Origin: an uncultured Paracoccaceae bacterium
GTDB lineage: Bacteria; Pseudomonadota; Alphaproteobacteria; Rhodobacterales; Rhodobacteraceae
Assembly: GCA_947497985.1 (NCBI GenBank)
Contig: CANMIX010000003.1
Location: forward strand, 124,001 to 188,000
Direction of reading: 5' to 3'
Length of the DNA stretch: 64,000 nt
This document shows positions 17,231-26,189 of the stretch, piece by piece (within the stretch, counting starts at the first letter, position 1; every line of letters starts with the position of its first letter). The translations under genes were made by a program, and so were the position numbers. The notes under the pieces were generated by a model, which ran no database searches, was not told where the DNA came from, and saw nothing but the letters and a program-made list of their open reading frames with translations.

Positions 17231-17874
17231 AACAGGACTCCTGTCAGGTAAACCAGAGAAAATACGCCGATCCAGATCAGATCGAGGAAGTGCCAGAACA
17301 GGCTGAGACACATGACCCGTCGCTTGTTTTCATGGGTAAGACCGCGCTGGCTAAGCTGGATCAAAAGAACCACCAGCCAAATACTGCCGCCCAGGACGTG
17401 CATTCCGTGGGTGCCGACCAGGAAGAAGAAGGAGGACAAGAATGCGCTGGCTTGTGGGGTGGCGCCCAGATGGATCAAGTGGCTGAATTCAGCATATTCC
17501 AGATAGAGGAATGCCAAACCAAATCCACCAGTGACCATCAGCCAAACCAACGTGCCCTTCAGATCGTTGCGATCCATCCGCAATACGGCAAAGCCATAGG
17601 TGATGGATGAGAACAGCAACATGAAGGTCGAAACCAGGATCATGTCCAGTTCAAACAGGTCCGAAGGTGCTGGGCCCGCCGCATAGTTCTGGCCTAGAAC
17701 CGCATAGGTCGCGAACAAAATGCCAAAGATCAGGCAATCGCTCATCAGGTAGATCCAGAAACCCAGCATGGTACCGGTTTCGTGGTGATGTTCCTCATGA
17801 TCGCCCCCATCGTGATGATGGGGGTCTTCGGTCACGAAAAACTCGACAGGGTCTTTTACAGATGTATCAGCCAT
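17227..17874 (-). CDS. cyoC: Cytochrome bo3 ubiquinol oxidase subunit III
   Basis: Membrane subunit of 215 residues with five predicted helices and a His-rich N-terminus (HHHDGGDHEEHHHE). Conserved text: TMLGFWIYLMSDCLIFGILF and VGTHGMHVLGGSIWL, HFLDLIWIGVFSLVYL. The His-rich head is unusual in density and might bind metal. The start ATG overlaps the cyoB stop by one base (TAATG). Confidence 0.94.
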   Translation of the reverse strand: MADTSVKDPVEFFVTEDPHHHDGGDHEEHHHETGTMLGFWIYLMSDCLIFGILFATYAVLGQNYAAGPAPSDLFELDMILVSTFMLLFSSITYGFAVLRMDRNDLKGTLVWLMVTGGFGLAFLYLEYAEFSHLIHLGATPQASAFLSSFFFLVGTHGMHVLGGSIWLVVLLIQLSQRGLTHENKRRVMCLSLFWHFLDLIWIGVFSLVYLTGVLL

Positions 17875-19904
17875 TAGTCTGCCGCCTTTGCCAGCTGCTG
17901 CGTACGTTGATTTTCGATTTCACGCACTTCCGCGGCTGGAATGTAATAGTCGCGGTTGTAGTTGAAGGTGTGCCCGATGCCGTAGATTAGCGCCGCTGCA
18001 AAGCTTGCAGCCGCCAGCCACCAGATGTGCCAGATCAGTGCAAAGCCCATGACCGTCAACAGACCCGCCAGCACAACACCAGTTGCGGTGTAATGGGGCA
18101 TGTGGATCGGCATGAAGCCATCGGTTGGGCGTGTGTAACCTTCGCGTTTCATATGGGTGAAAGCGTCGATTTCATGCACTTTGGGTGAAAAGGCAAAGTT
18201 GTAGTACGGCGGAGGCGAAGACGTTGCCCATTCCAGGGTACGTCCACCCCAGGGATCGCCGGTTTCATCCGCCAGTTCCTTGCGGCGCATGACAGATACG
18301 ACGATTTGCACGATGAAGGCACCGATGCCTGCTGCGATGAACAGCGCACCCACCAGAGCTACGATAAAGTAGATGGAATAGAACGTGTCCTCAAACTGGC
18401 TCAGACGGCGGGTAACACCCATCAGGCCCAGCACATAAAGCGGCATAAAGGCGAGGTAGAAGCCGATGATCCAGCACCAGAAGCTGACTTTGCCCCAGAA
18501 GGGATCAAGGCTAAAGCCAAAGGCCTTGGGCCACCAGTAAACGATACCGGCAAAGATCCCAAATACCACGCCGCCAATGATCACATTGTGGAAGTGTGCA
18601 ATCAGGAACAGCGAGTTGTGCAGCACATAGTCCGCAGGCGGAACCGCCAGCAGAACGCCGGTCATACCACCGATCACAAAGGTGATCATGAAACCCATGA
18701 CCCAAAGCATCGGAACGTCAAAGCGCACGCGGCCTTTGTACATGGTGAACAGCCAGTTGAACATCTTTGCACCCGTCGGGATCGAGATGATCATCGTGGT
18801 GATGCCAAAGAAGGCGTTCACATTCGCACCTGCGCCCATGGTGAAGAAGTGGTGCAGCCATACGATGTAGGACAAAACCATGATCACACAGGTCGCATAG
18901 ACCATCGAGGCATAACCAAACAGGCGTTTGCCGGTGAAGGTCGGTACGATTTCTGAGAAGATGCCAAAGACGGGCAGAACCAGAATATACACCTCAGGGT
19001 GACCCCAGATCCAGATCAGGTTCACATACATCATCGGGCTACCGCCCAGATCATTGGTGAAGAAATGGGTGCCAAGATACCGGTCAGCGGTCAGCAGCGC
19101 GAGGGTTGCAGCCAGAACTGGGAAGGTCGCAACGATCAGAACGTTGGTACAGAGCGTCGTCCACACAAAAACGGGCATTTTCATGTAGTCCATGCCCGGT
19201 GCACGCATCTTGACGATGGTTACAACCAGGTTGATGCCCGAAAGTGTCGTGCCGATACCTGCAATGTTCAGCGCCCAGAGATAGTAATCCATGCCAACAG
19301 ATGGGCTGAATTCCAATCCTGAGAACGGTGCATAGGCCAACCAACCCGCGGTCGAAAACTCACCCACAAAGAGCGAGACCATGATCAGGATCGCGCCAGA
19401 CACCGTAAGCCAGAAGCTGAAGTTGTTGAGGAACGGGAACGCCACGTCGCGCGCGCCGATTTGCAGCGGCATCACATAGTTCATGAAGCCGGTGACAAAG
19501 GGCATCGCCACAAAGAAGATCATGATCACACCGTGCGCGGTAAAGATCTGATCATAGTGGTGCGCGTTCAGATAGCCTTCACCACCCGAGGCAGCCAAGG
19601 CTTGGTGACCCCGCATCAGCAGCGCATCGGCAAAGCCGCGCAGCAGCATGACAAGGCCAAGAATCATATACATGATCCCGATTTTCTTGTGGTCGATAGA
19701 GGTAAACCAGTTCTTCCAGAGATACCCCCAAAGGCGGAAGTATGTCAGCGCGCCAACCAGCGCGAGCCCTCCGAGGACGACACCGATAAAGGTGACAAGA
19801 ACAATTGGTTCGTGAAAGGGGAACGCGTCCCAGGACAGCTTTCCCCAAAAGGGATGCACGTCAAGTGCCGAAGCACTCGTGCCATGATGAGCTTGAGAAG
19901 CCAT
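17874..19904 (-). CDS. cyoB: Cytochrome bo3 ubiquinol oxidase subunit I
   Basis: Catalytic heme-copper subunit of 676 residues with about 14-15 helices. It carries low-spin heme b, high-spin heme o3 and CuB and reduces oxygen to water while pumping protons. Seen: low-spin heme His in [15 protein letters not shown], the cross-linked His-Tyr site in [13 protein letters not shown], the CuB His pair in WLHHFFTMG, and HFHNVIIGG with heme ligands. Length and N-terminal extension are those of CyoB, not of aa3 subunit I. The heme O synthase gene is not in the window. Confidence 0.96.
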   Translation of the reverse strand: MASQAHHGTSASALDVHPFWGKLSWDAFPFHEPIVLVTFIGVVLGGLALVGALTYFRLWGYLWKNWFTSIDHKKIGIMYMILGLVMLLRGFADALLMRGHQALAASGGEGYLNAHHYDQIFTAHGVIMIFFVAMPFVTGFMNYVMPLQIGARDVAFPFLNNFSFWLTVSGAILIMVSLFVGEFSTAGWLAYAPFSGLEFSPSVGMDYYLWALNIAGIGTTLSGINLVVTIVKMRAPGMDYMKMPVFVWTTLCTNVLIVATFPVLAATLALLTADRYLGTHFFTNDLGGSPMMYVNLIWIWGHPEVYILVLPVFGIFSEIVPTFTGKRLFGYASMVYATCVIMVLSYIVWLHHFFTMGAGANVNAFFGITTMIISIPTGAKMFNWLFTMYKGRVRFDVPMLWVMGFMITFVIGGMTGVLLAVPPADYVLHNSLFLIAHFHNVIIGGVVFGIFAGIVYWWPKAFGFSLDPFWGKVSFWCWIIGFYLAFMPLYVLGLMGVTRRLSQFEDTFYSIYFIVALVGALFIAAGIGAFIVQIVVSVMRRKELADETGDPWGGRTLEWATSSPPPYYNFAFSPKVHEIDAFTHMKREGYTRPTDGFMPIHMPHYTATGVVLAGLLTVMGFALIWHIWWLAAASFAAALIYGIGHTFNYNRDYYIPAAEVREIENQRTQQLAKAAD

Positions 19905-19927
19905 AGCGGTCTCTACTATTTGTCGTT

Positions 19928-20989
19928 TCAGTTTGCGTTTACAGGAGCGGTCAGCGTCATTGCCGTGACCAAGTCATCCTTGTTGATACGCAGTTCAGGA
20001 CGGATCAGAGCCATCAGAGCGCCGGGATCGTCAGCCGAGCAGATGCCGCGGAACATATCGCGGTTCCACAGACCTTCCAGACCACCGCCACCCAATGCGT
20101 CGACCATCATCATGTCGTGACGGCACAGATCTTCGCCGTTCACACATGTGTTGACGATACGCTCCCACAGGGTGTCCTCAAGACGCCCATAATAGGTCAC
20201 AGGGTGGGAGATGCTCTTTTGGTTCAGCGCTTCCAAAGTGTCGGTATCCAGCACCTTGTCGTCGCCACGAACCTTTTCGACCCAAGTGTCGAAATCAACT
20301 TCGTTCAACCCGTGGAACTTGAACCGCATTTGCGAAAAGCCCTCGCCAGAGTAGTTGGCAGAGAACCCTTTGAAGACACCGGGTTCGTTGATCACCGCGT
20401 TCAGCTCGGTCTGCATGCCGGACATGGCATAGATCTGACCAGCCAGCGCCGGCACATAGAAGGAGTTCATAACTGTGGTGGAGGTCAGTTGGAACTCGAT
20501 CGGGCGATCCACGACGGCGGCCACTTCGTTGACAGAAGCAATGCCAAGTTCGGGATAGATGAACAGCCATTTCCAGTCCATCGCCGCGACTTGGATCACC
20601 ATTGGTTCGACGCTTTCGTCGATCGGTTGGTCTGCAGAAATCCGCGACAAAGGTTTGTAAGGGTCCAGCCGGTGGGTCGCCACATAGGTCAGGCCTGCCA
20701 GGCAGATGATAATGGCCAGCGGTACTGACCAGATAATGATTTCCAGAGTGGTGGAGTGGTGCCAATCGGGATCATATTCCGCATCCGTGTTGGAGGCGCG
20801 ATAGCGATAGGCAAAGAAAACCGTCAAAGCCAGTACAGGCACGATGACGATCAACATCAATATGGTGGAGTAAACAATCAGGTTCGCTTGTTGTTCCGCA
20901 ACGTCACCCGAAGGGTTCATAACAACCAGATTGCATCCAGATAGGAGGAGGGTCGACAAAAGAGTCGATGCAATAAGTGCGCGTTTCAT
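19928..20989 (-). CDS. cyoA: Cytochrome bo3 ubiquinol oxidase subunit II (lipoprotein)
   Basis: Subunit of 353 residues. Lipoprotein signal peptide with lipobox LLLSGC (Cys about 19), two transmembrane helices (about 40-60 and 85-105) and a periplasmic cupredoxin domain. At the position of the CuA cysteines found in cytochrome c oxidases the sequence reads [12 protein letters not shown], so the copper ligands are absent, which identifies a quinol oxidase. First gene of cyoABCD-surf1; its promoter lies in 20990-21182, where I see no clear FNR or RegA site. Confidence 0.95.
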   Translation of the reverse strand: MKRALIASTLLSTLLLSGCNLVVMNPSGDVAEQQANLIVYSTILMLIVIVPVLALTVFFAYRYRASNTDAEYDPDWHHSTTLEIIIWSVPLAIIICLAGLTYVATHRLDPYKPLSRISADQPIDESVEPMVIQVAAMDWKWLFIYPELGIASVNEVAAVVDRPIEFQLTSTTVMNSFYVPALAGQIYAMSGMQTELNAVINEPGVFKGFSANYSGEGFSQMRFKFHGLNEVDFDTWVEKVRGDDKVLDTDTLEALNQKSISHPVTYYGRLEDTLWERIVNTCVNGEDLCRHDMMMVDALGGGGLEGLWNRDMFRGICSADDPGALMALIRPELRINKDDLVTAMTLTAPVNAN

Positions 20990-21182
20990 TGGTCTTTCTC
21001 ACAAGGTGAGACTGTGTGGAGGAGGAGGAGCTTGCGCGTCAGTCTCAGGCGGCCAGCGCGGACCTTTTGCTCCAAGTCTCAACAGGTTGCAATGCGACAA
21101 ATGATGTCTCGGTGAATGGTCTTTTACTTGATGGATGGTGCAACCCCATGCATGATCCTCTTTAGGAGAAGAGGAGGATTAT

Positions 21183-22445
21183 ATGAATAGCGTGGAAAAT
21201 ACGCATCTGCACGAGGCGACAATCGACGAGGTGGTCATCACTGTCGTGATGGCGCGCGTGACAGATTTTTTTGGCTTTTTTGTGTACGCGATTGCATCTG
21301 CCCTGGTCTTCCCTAGGTTGTTCTTTCCGTCGTTTGATCCCGTTACCGGGACATTGATGTCGTTTGCGGTCTTTTCTTTGGCGTTTTTGGCCCGTCCAGT
21401 GGCGTCAATGTCGGGACGTATTATCCAGCGAAAGATCGGGCGCGCGGGCAAAGTTACCCTAGCGTTGCTCATTTTAGGCAGCGCTACAGTGGCAATTGGC
21501 ATGCTTCCAGGGTTCGACTCTATCGGCTGGTGGGCACCGATTCTGTTGGCGGTTTTGCGCATCTGCCAGGGCCTCGGATTAGGGGGAGCCTGGGACGGTT
21601 TGACGCTGCAATTGCAACACAGCGCGCCTGAAAATAAGCAAGGTTTTTATGCAATGGTGCCGCAGTTGGGCGGTCCCATTGGGTTCGTGGTCGCAGCGTC
21701 GCTGTTTTATGTTCTGACTGGCTTCCTGACCGAGGAGGAATTCTTCACCTTTGGATGGCGATTCACATTCTTTGCGGTGTTTGCCGTAAACGTGGTCTCC
21801 CTCTTTGCGCGGCTGCGTCTTTTGAATGCAGACTGGGGCGTTGAAGAAGAACTGGTAACATCCGCGCCGATACGAGAGCTGATTGAAACACAATGGCGTC
21901 CGATTCTGTTGTCGGCCTTTCTGCCACTGGCCAGCTATGCGTTGTTCCACATGGTGACGGTTTTCCCACTGGGGATTACATCGCTGTTCACGGGGCGCGA
22001 TATCTCGGACATTCTGTTCCTGCAGCTGATCGGCGGGACGTTGGCCGTCTTTGCGGTGATTGCAACCGGCCTCTTGGCGGATCGGTTTGGGCGGCGCTAT
22101 GTGCTTGGCCTGTCGACGGCACTGATCCTTGTGCTGTGTCTTTTGGTTGGGACACTGGCGACGAACCCGGCGGTCTTCATCCTATTTGGTTTTGTTGTCC
22201 TCGGTCTCACGTATGGGCAAGCCAGTGCCATTGTGCCGCGTCGGTTTGAACGCAAGTACCGCTACTCCGGCACTGCGCTTGCAACCAATCTCAGCTGGAT
22301 CCTGGGCGCAGCCTTTGCGCCACTCGTCGGACTTGGACTTGTTGTGGGGATCGGCCTGTGGGCGGCGGGAATTTACCTGTTGTCTGGTGCGGTTGTGACA
22401 TTTGTCGCCTTGCGCATCCTGTCAAACAGTGAAGCCACCACTTAA
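21183..22445 (+). CDS. MFS transporter, metabolite:H+ symporter type
   Basis: Twelve-helix permease of 420 residues. MHS-type features: ARVTDFFGFFVYAIASALVFPRLFFPS at the first helix, a long segment RICQGLGLGGAWDG in helix 4, and the second-half motif GLLADRFGRRYVLG after helix 8. Close to sugar/organic acid symporters such as ShiA, KgtP and ProP. AGGAGG precedes the ATG by a few bases. It is divergent from cyoA and ends in a terminator. Substrate unknown. Confidence 0.87.
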   Translation: MNSVENTHLHEATIDEVVITVVMARVTDFFGFFVYAIASALVFPRLFFPSFDPVTGTLMSFAVFSLAFLARPVASMSGRIIQRKIGRAGKVTLALLILGSATVAIGMLPGFDSIGWWAPILLAVLRICQGLGLGGAWDGLTLQLQHSAPENKQGFYAMVPQLGGPIGFVVAASLFYVLTGFLTEEEFFTFGWRFTFFAVFAVNVVSLFARLRLLNADWGVEEELVTSAPIRELIETQWRPILLSAFLPLASYALFHMVTVFPLGITSLFTGRDISDILFLQLIGGTLAVFAVIATGLLADRFGRRYVLGLSTALILVLCLLVGTLATNPAVFILFGFVVLGLTYGQASAIVPRRFERKYRYSGTALATNLSWILGAAFAPLVGLGLVVGIGLWAAGIYLLSGAVVTFVALRILSNSEATT

Positions 22446-22470
22446 CGAGCCGATCACACGGTAAAGTCTT

Positions 22471-22497
22471 GGGCGCGGGCATTGCCTGCGCCCTTTT
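22471..22497 (+). terminator. Terminator of the MFS gene
   Basis: GGGCGCGGGC (22471-22480) pairs with GCCTGCGCCC (22484-22493), one G:U pair, followed by four Ts. Confidence 0.8.
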
Positions 22498-22602
22498 CAC
22501 ATGTAGCCCAGTCTCATTTCAATTTGGACAGCATCTCTTCTTTGGAATGTGTTAATGCTTATCGAAGGTTCACCTAACGTGTAAGAGTAAATGGAGAACG
22601 GT

Positions 22603-23379
22603 ATGCAGGATTTAGGCGAGGATCCCTCAAAGCGCACAAACGATCAGATGCTAGACGTGGGTGCAGATGTCTTCCCCCGTGAGGTCGCAGAACTCTTACC
22701 GCGCGGCGATCTGGATGCGCTGGCCATTTCGGCAGAGACGGACAAAAGCTCCAAACGCCACGACTATATGCGTCTTTATGAACACCTGTTGACCCCATAC
22801 CGCGACAAAAGTTTTTCGATGCTGGAGCTTGGCGTTGGTATTCCCAGCCGTCGCGCGCCGTCGCTTAGAACGTGGAAGTCCTATTTCCCAAATGCGCGTA
22901 TAGTTGGGGTTGATATTCGAGGCATATCCAAGACATTCGAAGAAGACCGCATCCATATCGAGATCGGCAACGCCGCCCGTCCGAGATTTTTGCGGCGGGT
23001 TTTTCAAAAATATCAGCCGTCGGTAATCTTGGATGATGCCTCGCACTTCTGGTCGCATCAGATCATCGGATTTCAGACCCTGTTCCCCCTGTTGCCGCCG
23101 GGCGGCGTCTACATTGTGGAAGACATCCACACCAGTTTCCTGGCCAAGGAAGAGGGGTCCCAATATGCGGATCACACCGAAAGTTTTTGGTCATATTTCA
23201 ATCGCTTGCAGATGGCCATGGTCTGCGCCCAAAATCACGGACCTGAGCTCACCCGCGAGGAAAACCGTTTGGTTTCGTGGATTGACGCGATTTTTGTCAC
23301 CCGCAAAACGGTGGCCGTCGTAAAACGCCGCGCACCGCGTCGGCGGGAGTGGCAGGCGTCTTCAAGCGTTGAGACCTAA
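22603..23379 (+). CDS. Class I SAM-dependent methyltransferase-like protein
   Basis: Protein of 258 residues. The pattern TDKSSKRHDYMRLYEHLLTPYRDKSF followed by MLELGVGIPSRRAPSLRTW and ARIVGVDIRG resembles methyltransferases of the macrolide/cephalosporin hydroxylase-like group that act on sugars or small metabolites; VILDDASHFWSHQ and GGVYIVEDIHTSF give the acidic metal-binding Asp pair of this group. The start at 22603 has GGAG 6 bases upstream, so it is preferred over the ATG at 22591. Stand-alone gene, convergent with acuI. Substrate unknown; it might decorate a surface sugar. Confidence 0.72.
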   Translation: MQDLGEDPSKRTNDQMLDVGADVFPREVAELLPRGDLDALAISAETDKSSKRHDYMRLYEHLLTPYRDKSFSMLELGVGIPSRRAPSLRTWKSYFPNARIVGVDIRGISKTFEEDRIHIEIGNAARPRFLRRVFQKYQPSVILDDASHFWSHQIIGFQTLFPLLPPGGVYIVEDIHTSFLAKEEGSQYADHTESFWSYFNRLQMAMVCAQNHGPELTREENRLVSWIDAIFVTRKTVAVVKRRAPRRREWQASSSVET

Positions 23380-23400
23380 CATACGCCTGCCCAAAAACGG

Positions 23401-24393
23401 CTATGCCAGATCCGGTGCAATCGGGACCAACACCCGTCCGCGCACCTCGCCCGTCAGAAATTTGGGCGCGGTCTCAATCACGCGGTCCAACGGCACTTCG
23501 ACCATCATCTGGTCCAATTTGGCCATGTCCAGGGTCTCGGCCAGCGCGGACCAGGCGATCTCACGCTTGGCACGCGGCACCATGACGCTGTCGACCCCGG
23601 CAAGGGTGACACCACGCAAAATAAACGGAGCCACAGATGAAGGGAGATCCATGCCGCCCGCCAGTCCACAGGCCGCGACAACCCCGTCGTATTTGACGGC
23701 CGACAGAACATTGGCCAAAACGGTGCTGCCGACAACGTCGATCGCACCCGACCAGCGTTCCTTGGCCAGCGGCCGAATTTTTCCGGACAATTCATCGCGT
23801 TCGACAATGGATGTCGCGCCCAAAGACTTCAGGTAATCGCCCTCTTCGGGGCGACCTGTGGCGGCCGCGACCTGATAACCTTTGCTCGCCAACAAGGTGA
23901 CAGCGACGCTTCCGACGCCTCCGGCCGCACCGGTGACGAGGATCTCCCCCTGATCCGGGTTCACACCGTTTCGTTCCAACGCCATGACACATAGCATTGC
24001 GGTGTAGCCCGCGGTGCCAATGATCATTGCCTGTTTGAGGTCGATTGCGTCGGGCAATTTCACCAACCAGTCGCCGCGCACCCTGGCGCGCCCGGCCAAG
24101 CCGCCCCAGTGTTTTTCACCAACACCCCAACCATTCAGAACCACCTTGTCGCCGGGGGCAAAGTCCGGATGGCTGCTGTCACGCACAATGGCTGAGAAGT
24201 CGACACCTGGCACCATCGGGAAACTGCGGACAACGGGTGCCTTTCCCGTGATTGCCAGCGCGTCTTTGTAGTTTAGGGTCGAATATGCCACGTCGACCAG
24301 GACATCGCCTTCGGGCAACTCGGCGTCATCGACATCGGCCAGGCGCGCTGTGTAGTTGTCGTTCTCATTCTCGATCAGGATGGATGCAAACAT
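23401..24393 (-). CDS. acuI: Acrylyl-CoA reductase (NADPH), AcuI/YhdH family
   Basis: Zinc-free medium-chain dehydrogenase/reductase of 330 residues that reduces acryloyl-CoA to propionyl-CoA with NADPH, detoxifying acrylate derivatives formed from DMSP. The family start [51 protein letters not shown] and [22 protein letters not shown] are typical of AcuI/YhdH, and [21 protein letters not shown] is the NADPH motif. It lies 15 bp downstream of acuR on the same strand, the same order as the acuR-acuI pair known from Rhodobacter sphaeroides. There is no dddL next to it here, but a DddD-like gene lies 3.5 kb away. Confidence 0.93.
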   Translation of the reverse strand: MFASILIENENDNYTARLADVDDAELPEGDVLVDVAYSTLNYKDALAITGKAPVVRSFPMVPGVDFSAIVRDSSHPDFAPGDKVVLNGWGVGEKHWGGLAGRARVRGDWLVKLPDAIDLKQAMIIGTAGYTAMLCVMALERNGVNPDQGEILVTGAAGGVGSVAVTLLASKGYQVAAATGRPEEGDYLKSLGATSIVERDELSGKIRPLAKERWSGAIDVVGSTVLANVLSAVKYDGVVAACGLAGGMDLPSSVAPFILRGVTLAGVDSVMVPRAKREIAWSALAETLDMAKLDQMMVEVPLDRVIETAPKFLTGEVRGRVLVPIAPDLA

Positions 24394-24408
24394 GGTCGGG
24401 CCTTTGTT

Positions 24409-25056
24409 CTAGGGTTCAAGGAGCGTCGTGAAAGTGTTCATAAAAAGCCGGAGCGGCGCGGGCCCGCGGTCCAGCTTGGCACGCAGCACCGCACCTTCCC
24501 AGCCGATCCAGAAAAAGGCCGCCAGACTGGCAGGATCCTTGTGTATGGGCAGCTCCCCTTGGCTCTGAGCCAGACGCAGACAGGTTTCAAGGCGCGCCTG
24601 CCAGCCTTCAAGCGTTGAGATCAGCGCGGTACGATAGTCATCGGGCAAGGTGCCCATTTCCTGACCCAAGTTCCCGATCAGGCAGCCGCGTTTGAAATCG
24701 TGTCGGTCCATCCCGGCAATCGCATCTTCTGCGAAGTCTGATATCCGTGTGATGGCGGGGCGGTCAGTGTTCAGAAACGCTGCATCCAGTTTGCGCAGGA
24801 AATAGGCGTCGTAGGCCTCGATCAGCGTCATGCCAAAGTCGGATTTGGATCTGAAGTAATGGTAGAAATTGCCTTTGGGTACACCTGCGGCTTTGAGGAT
24901 CTCATCCACGCTCGACGCGCCGTAACCCTTTTCCGTCAGAAACTCCAAACCGACGCGGATCAATTTGTTGCGCACATCTGATGCCTCGGGCGTGCGGCGG
25001 GGACGTCCGCGCCGACGCGGCGATGAGGGGGTGTTGGGAGGCGGTTGTGAGGTCAT
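24409..25056 (-). CDS. acuR: TetR-family regulator AcuR
   Basis: Repressor of 215 residues. A basic N-terminal arm (RRRGRPRRTPEA) precedes the TetR helix-turn-helix (SVDEILKAAGVPKGNFYHYF), and the ligand domain contains RGCLIGNLGQEMGTLPDDYR and FWIGWEGAVLRAKL, which match AcuR as I know it from Rhodobacter sphaeroides, where acrylate releases the repressor from DNA. Operon with acuI. A 28-bp palindrome ends 4 bp before the ATG and no ribosome binding site is visible, so the mRNA may be leaderless. Confidence 0.9.
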   Translation of the reverse strand: MTSQPPPNTPSSPRRRGRPRRTPEASDVRNKLIRVGLEFLTEKGYGASSVDEILKAAGVPKGNFYHYFRSKSDFGMTLIEAYDAYFLRKLDAAFLNTDRPAITRISDFAEDAIAGMDRHDFKRGCLIGNLGQEMGTLPDDYRTALISTLEGWQARLETCLRLAQSQGELPIHKDPASLAAFFWIGWEGAVLRAKLDRGPAPLRLFMNTFTTLLEP

Positions 25057-25060
25057 AAAT

Positions 25061-25088
25061 ATTTATTAGACGGAATCGTCTAATAAAT
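25061..25088 (-). promoter_or_regulatory. AcuR operator: 28-bp inverted repeat with 12-bp arms
   Basis: Arms ATTTATTAGACG (25061-25072) and CGTCTAATAAAT (25077-25088) are perfectly complementary around GAAT. On the minus strand a TAATAA sequence suitable as a -10 element lies inside the proximal arm, and TTGCAT 18 bp before it is a weak -35 candidate. Its position just before acuR and its size fit a TetR dimer-of-dimers or dimer site. Repression of acuR-acuI is inferred. Confidence 0.82.
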
Positions 25089-25129
25089 GCAAAGAAAACC
25101 TGCGAAAAACACCGATGTGAAAATTTACC

Positions 25130-26053
25130 TTATAATGCTTGCTGCCACAGACCCCGGATAACCCTCAGCAGTGCGGCGATGACCGGCCCTTCTGCGCGCT
25201 GGCTCGGAGTGATAAAGCTGAGGCAAGCGGACAGCGACACGGTCTCACACAGCGCAATGCCGACGGACTGCTTCTGGTTCAGCGCAATGGATTCCCGGCT
25301 GAGACACAGACCAATCCCTGAATGGACCATCTCCATCATCGAGGATTCCTGATCCACCAAGGCTACAACATTCTGCGTACAGCCATGCTCTGCAAATACG
25401 GTTTTTAGCAACCGATGATGGACGGAATTCACCGGGGTGCCAATCCACGGCAGGGCTGCCAGTTCTTCCCAGGACGCGGTCTCGATACTTTTCTGCCAGC
25501 CGACGGGGCCTACAACACGATACGAGAAATCTGCCAGTTTGATCGCACTCAAGTCACCGCCCAACTTTGGATGTTCAGATGCGATATCCTCCGGTTTACT
25601 CAAGTAAAATCCGGCATCCAGTTGATTGCGCCTTATGCGTTCGATGGTGTCTCCGCTGACCCCGTGACGCAATTCCGTCGCGATATCCGGGTAGTTCTGG
25701 TTCAGTGTTTTCAACAGCTGGCCCAAGCGAATAAATTCCGGATCAACAATCGTTCCGATCCGCAGCTTCCCGCTGACCCGACCCACATGTTTGCGGGCGC
25801 TGCGTTGAAAATCGGCCGCTGCGTTCAAAGTGCGTTCGGCCAAAGTGACCAGATTTGCGCCTTCAGACGTGAGCTGCAGTCCGGACGAAGACCGTTTAAA
25901 GAGCGTCAGCCCGGTGTCTTCGCTCAACCGTTTGATCTGATGGCTGATGGCGGGCTGCGTCAGGTTCAACACGTCAGCCGCAGCGCTCACGCTACCCTCG
26001 CGCACAACGGTCACAAAGGCCAGCAGTGAATTTAAGGTTGGTAAGTCTCTCAT
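25130..26053 (-). CDS. LysR-family transcriptional regulator next to the dddA-dddD genes
   Basis: LTTR of 307 residues with the HTH at the N-terminus (LNSLLAFVTVVREGSVSAAADVLNLTQPAISHQIKRL) and a periplasmic-binding-like effector domain (SGKLRIGTI, then SMMEMVHSGIGLCLSR). The ATG at 26053 gives the usual short lead to the HTH; the upstream GTG at 26077 is less likely. It is divergent from the GMC dehydrogenase gene with about 135 bp between, the usual LTTR arrangement, so it probably controls the dddA-like/dddD operon. DddR of other DMSP degraders is also a LysR protein, but orthology is not established. Confidence 0.85.
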   Translation of the reverse strand: MRDLPTLNSLLAFVTVVREGSVSAAADVLNLTQPAISHQIKRLSEDTGLTLFKRSSSGLQLTSEGANLVTLAERTLNAAADFQRSARKHVGRVSGKLRIGTIVDPEFIRLGQLLKTLNQNYPDIATELRHGVSGDTIERIRRNQLDAGFYLSKPEDIASEHPKLGGDLSAIKLADFSYRVVGPVGWQKSIETASWEELAALPWIGTPVNSVHHRLLKTVFAEHGCTQNVVALVDQESSMMEMVHSGIGLCLSRESIALNQKQSVGIALCETVSLSACLSFITPSQRAEGPVIAALLRVIRGLWQQAL

Positions 26054-26057
26054 ATAA

Positions 26058-26071
26058 AATATTTCTATATT
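26058..26071 (+). promoter_or_regulatory. Candidate LysR binding site between LysR and dddA-like genes
   Basis: AATAT-TTCT-ATATT (26058-26071) is an AT-rich inverted repeat a few bases upstream of the LysR start. LTTR sites are typically such T-N11-A type repeats near the regulator's own promoter. Weak evidence, position only. Confidence 0.3.
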
Positions 26072-26189
26072 GAGCACTAAAATTTGTCATTAGCGTTTTT
26101 GAAATCCTGGCCCTAGCGTGCCGGAAAACGCGCGGTGTCTGGTCAGCTTGTGATCGCATTGCCGACCGGGAGAAAAAGGCGAATTTACC

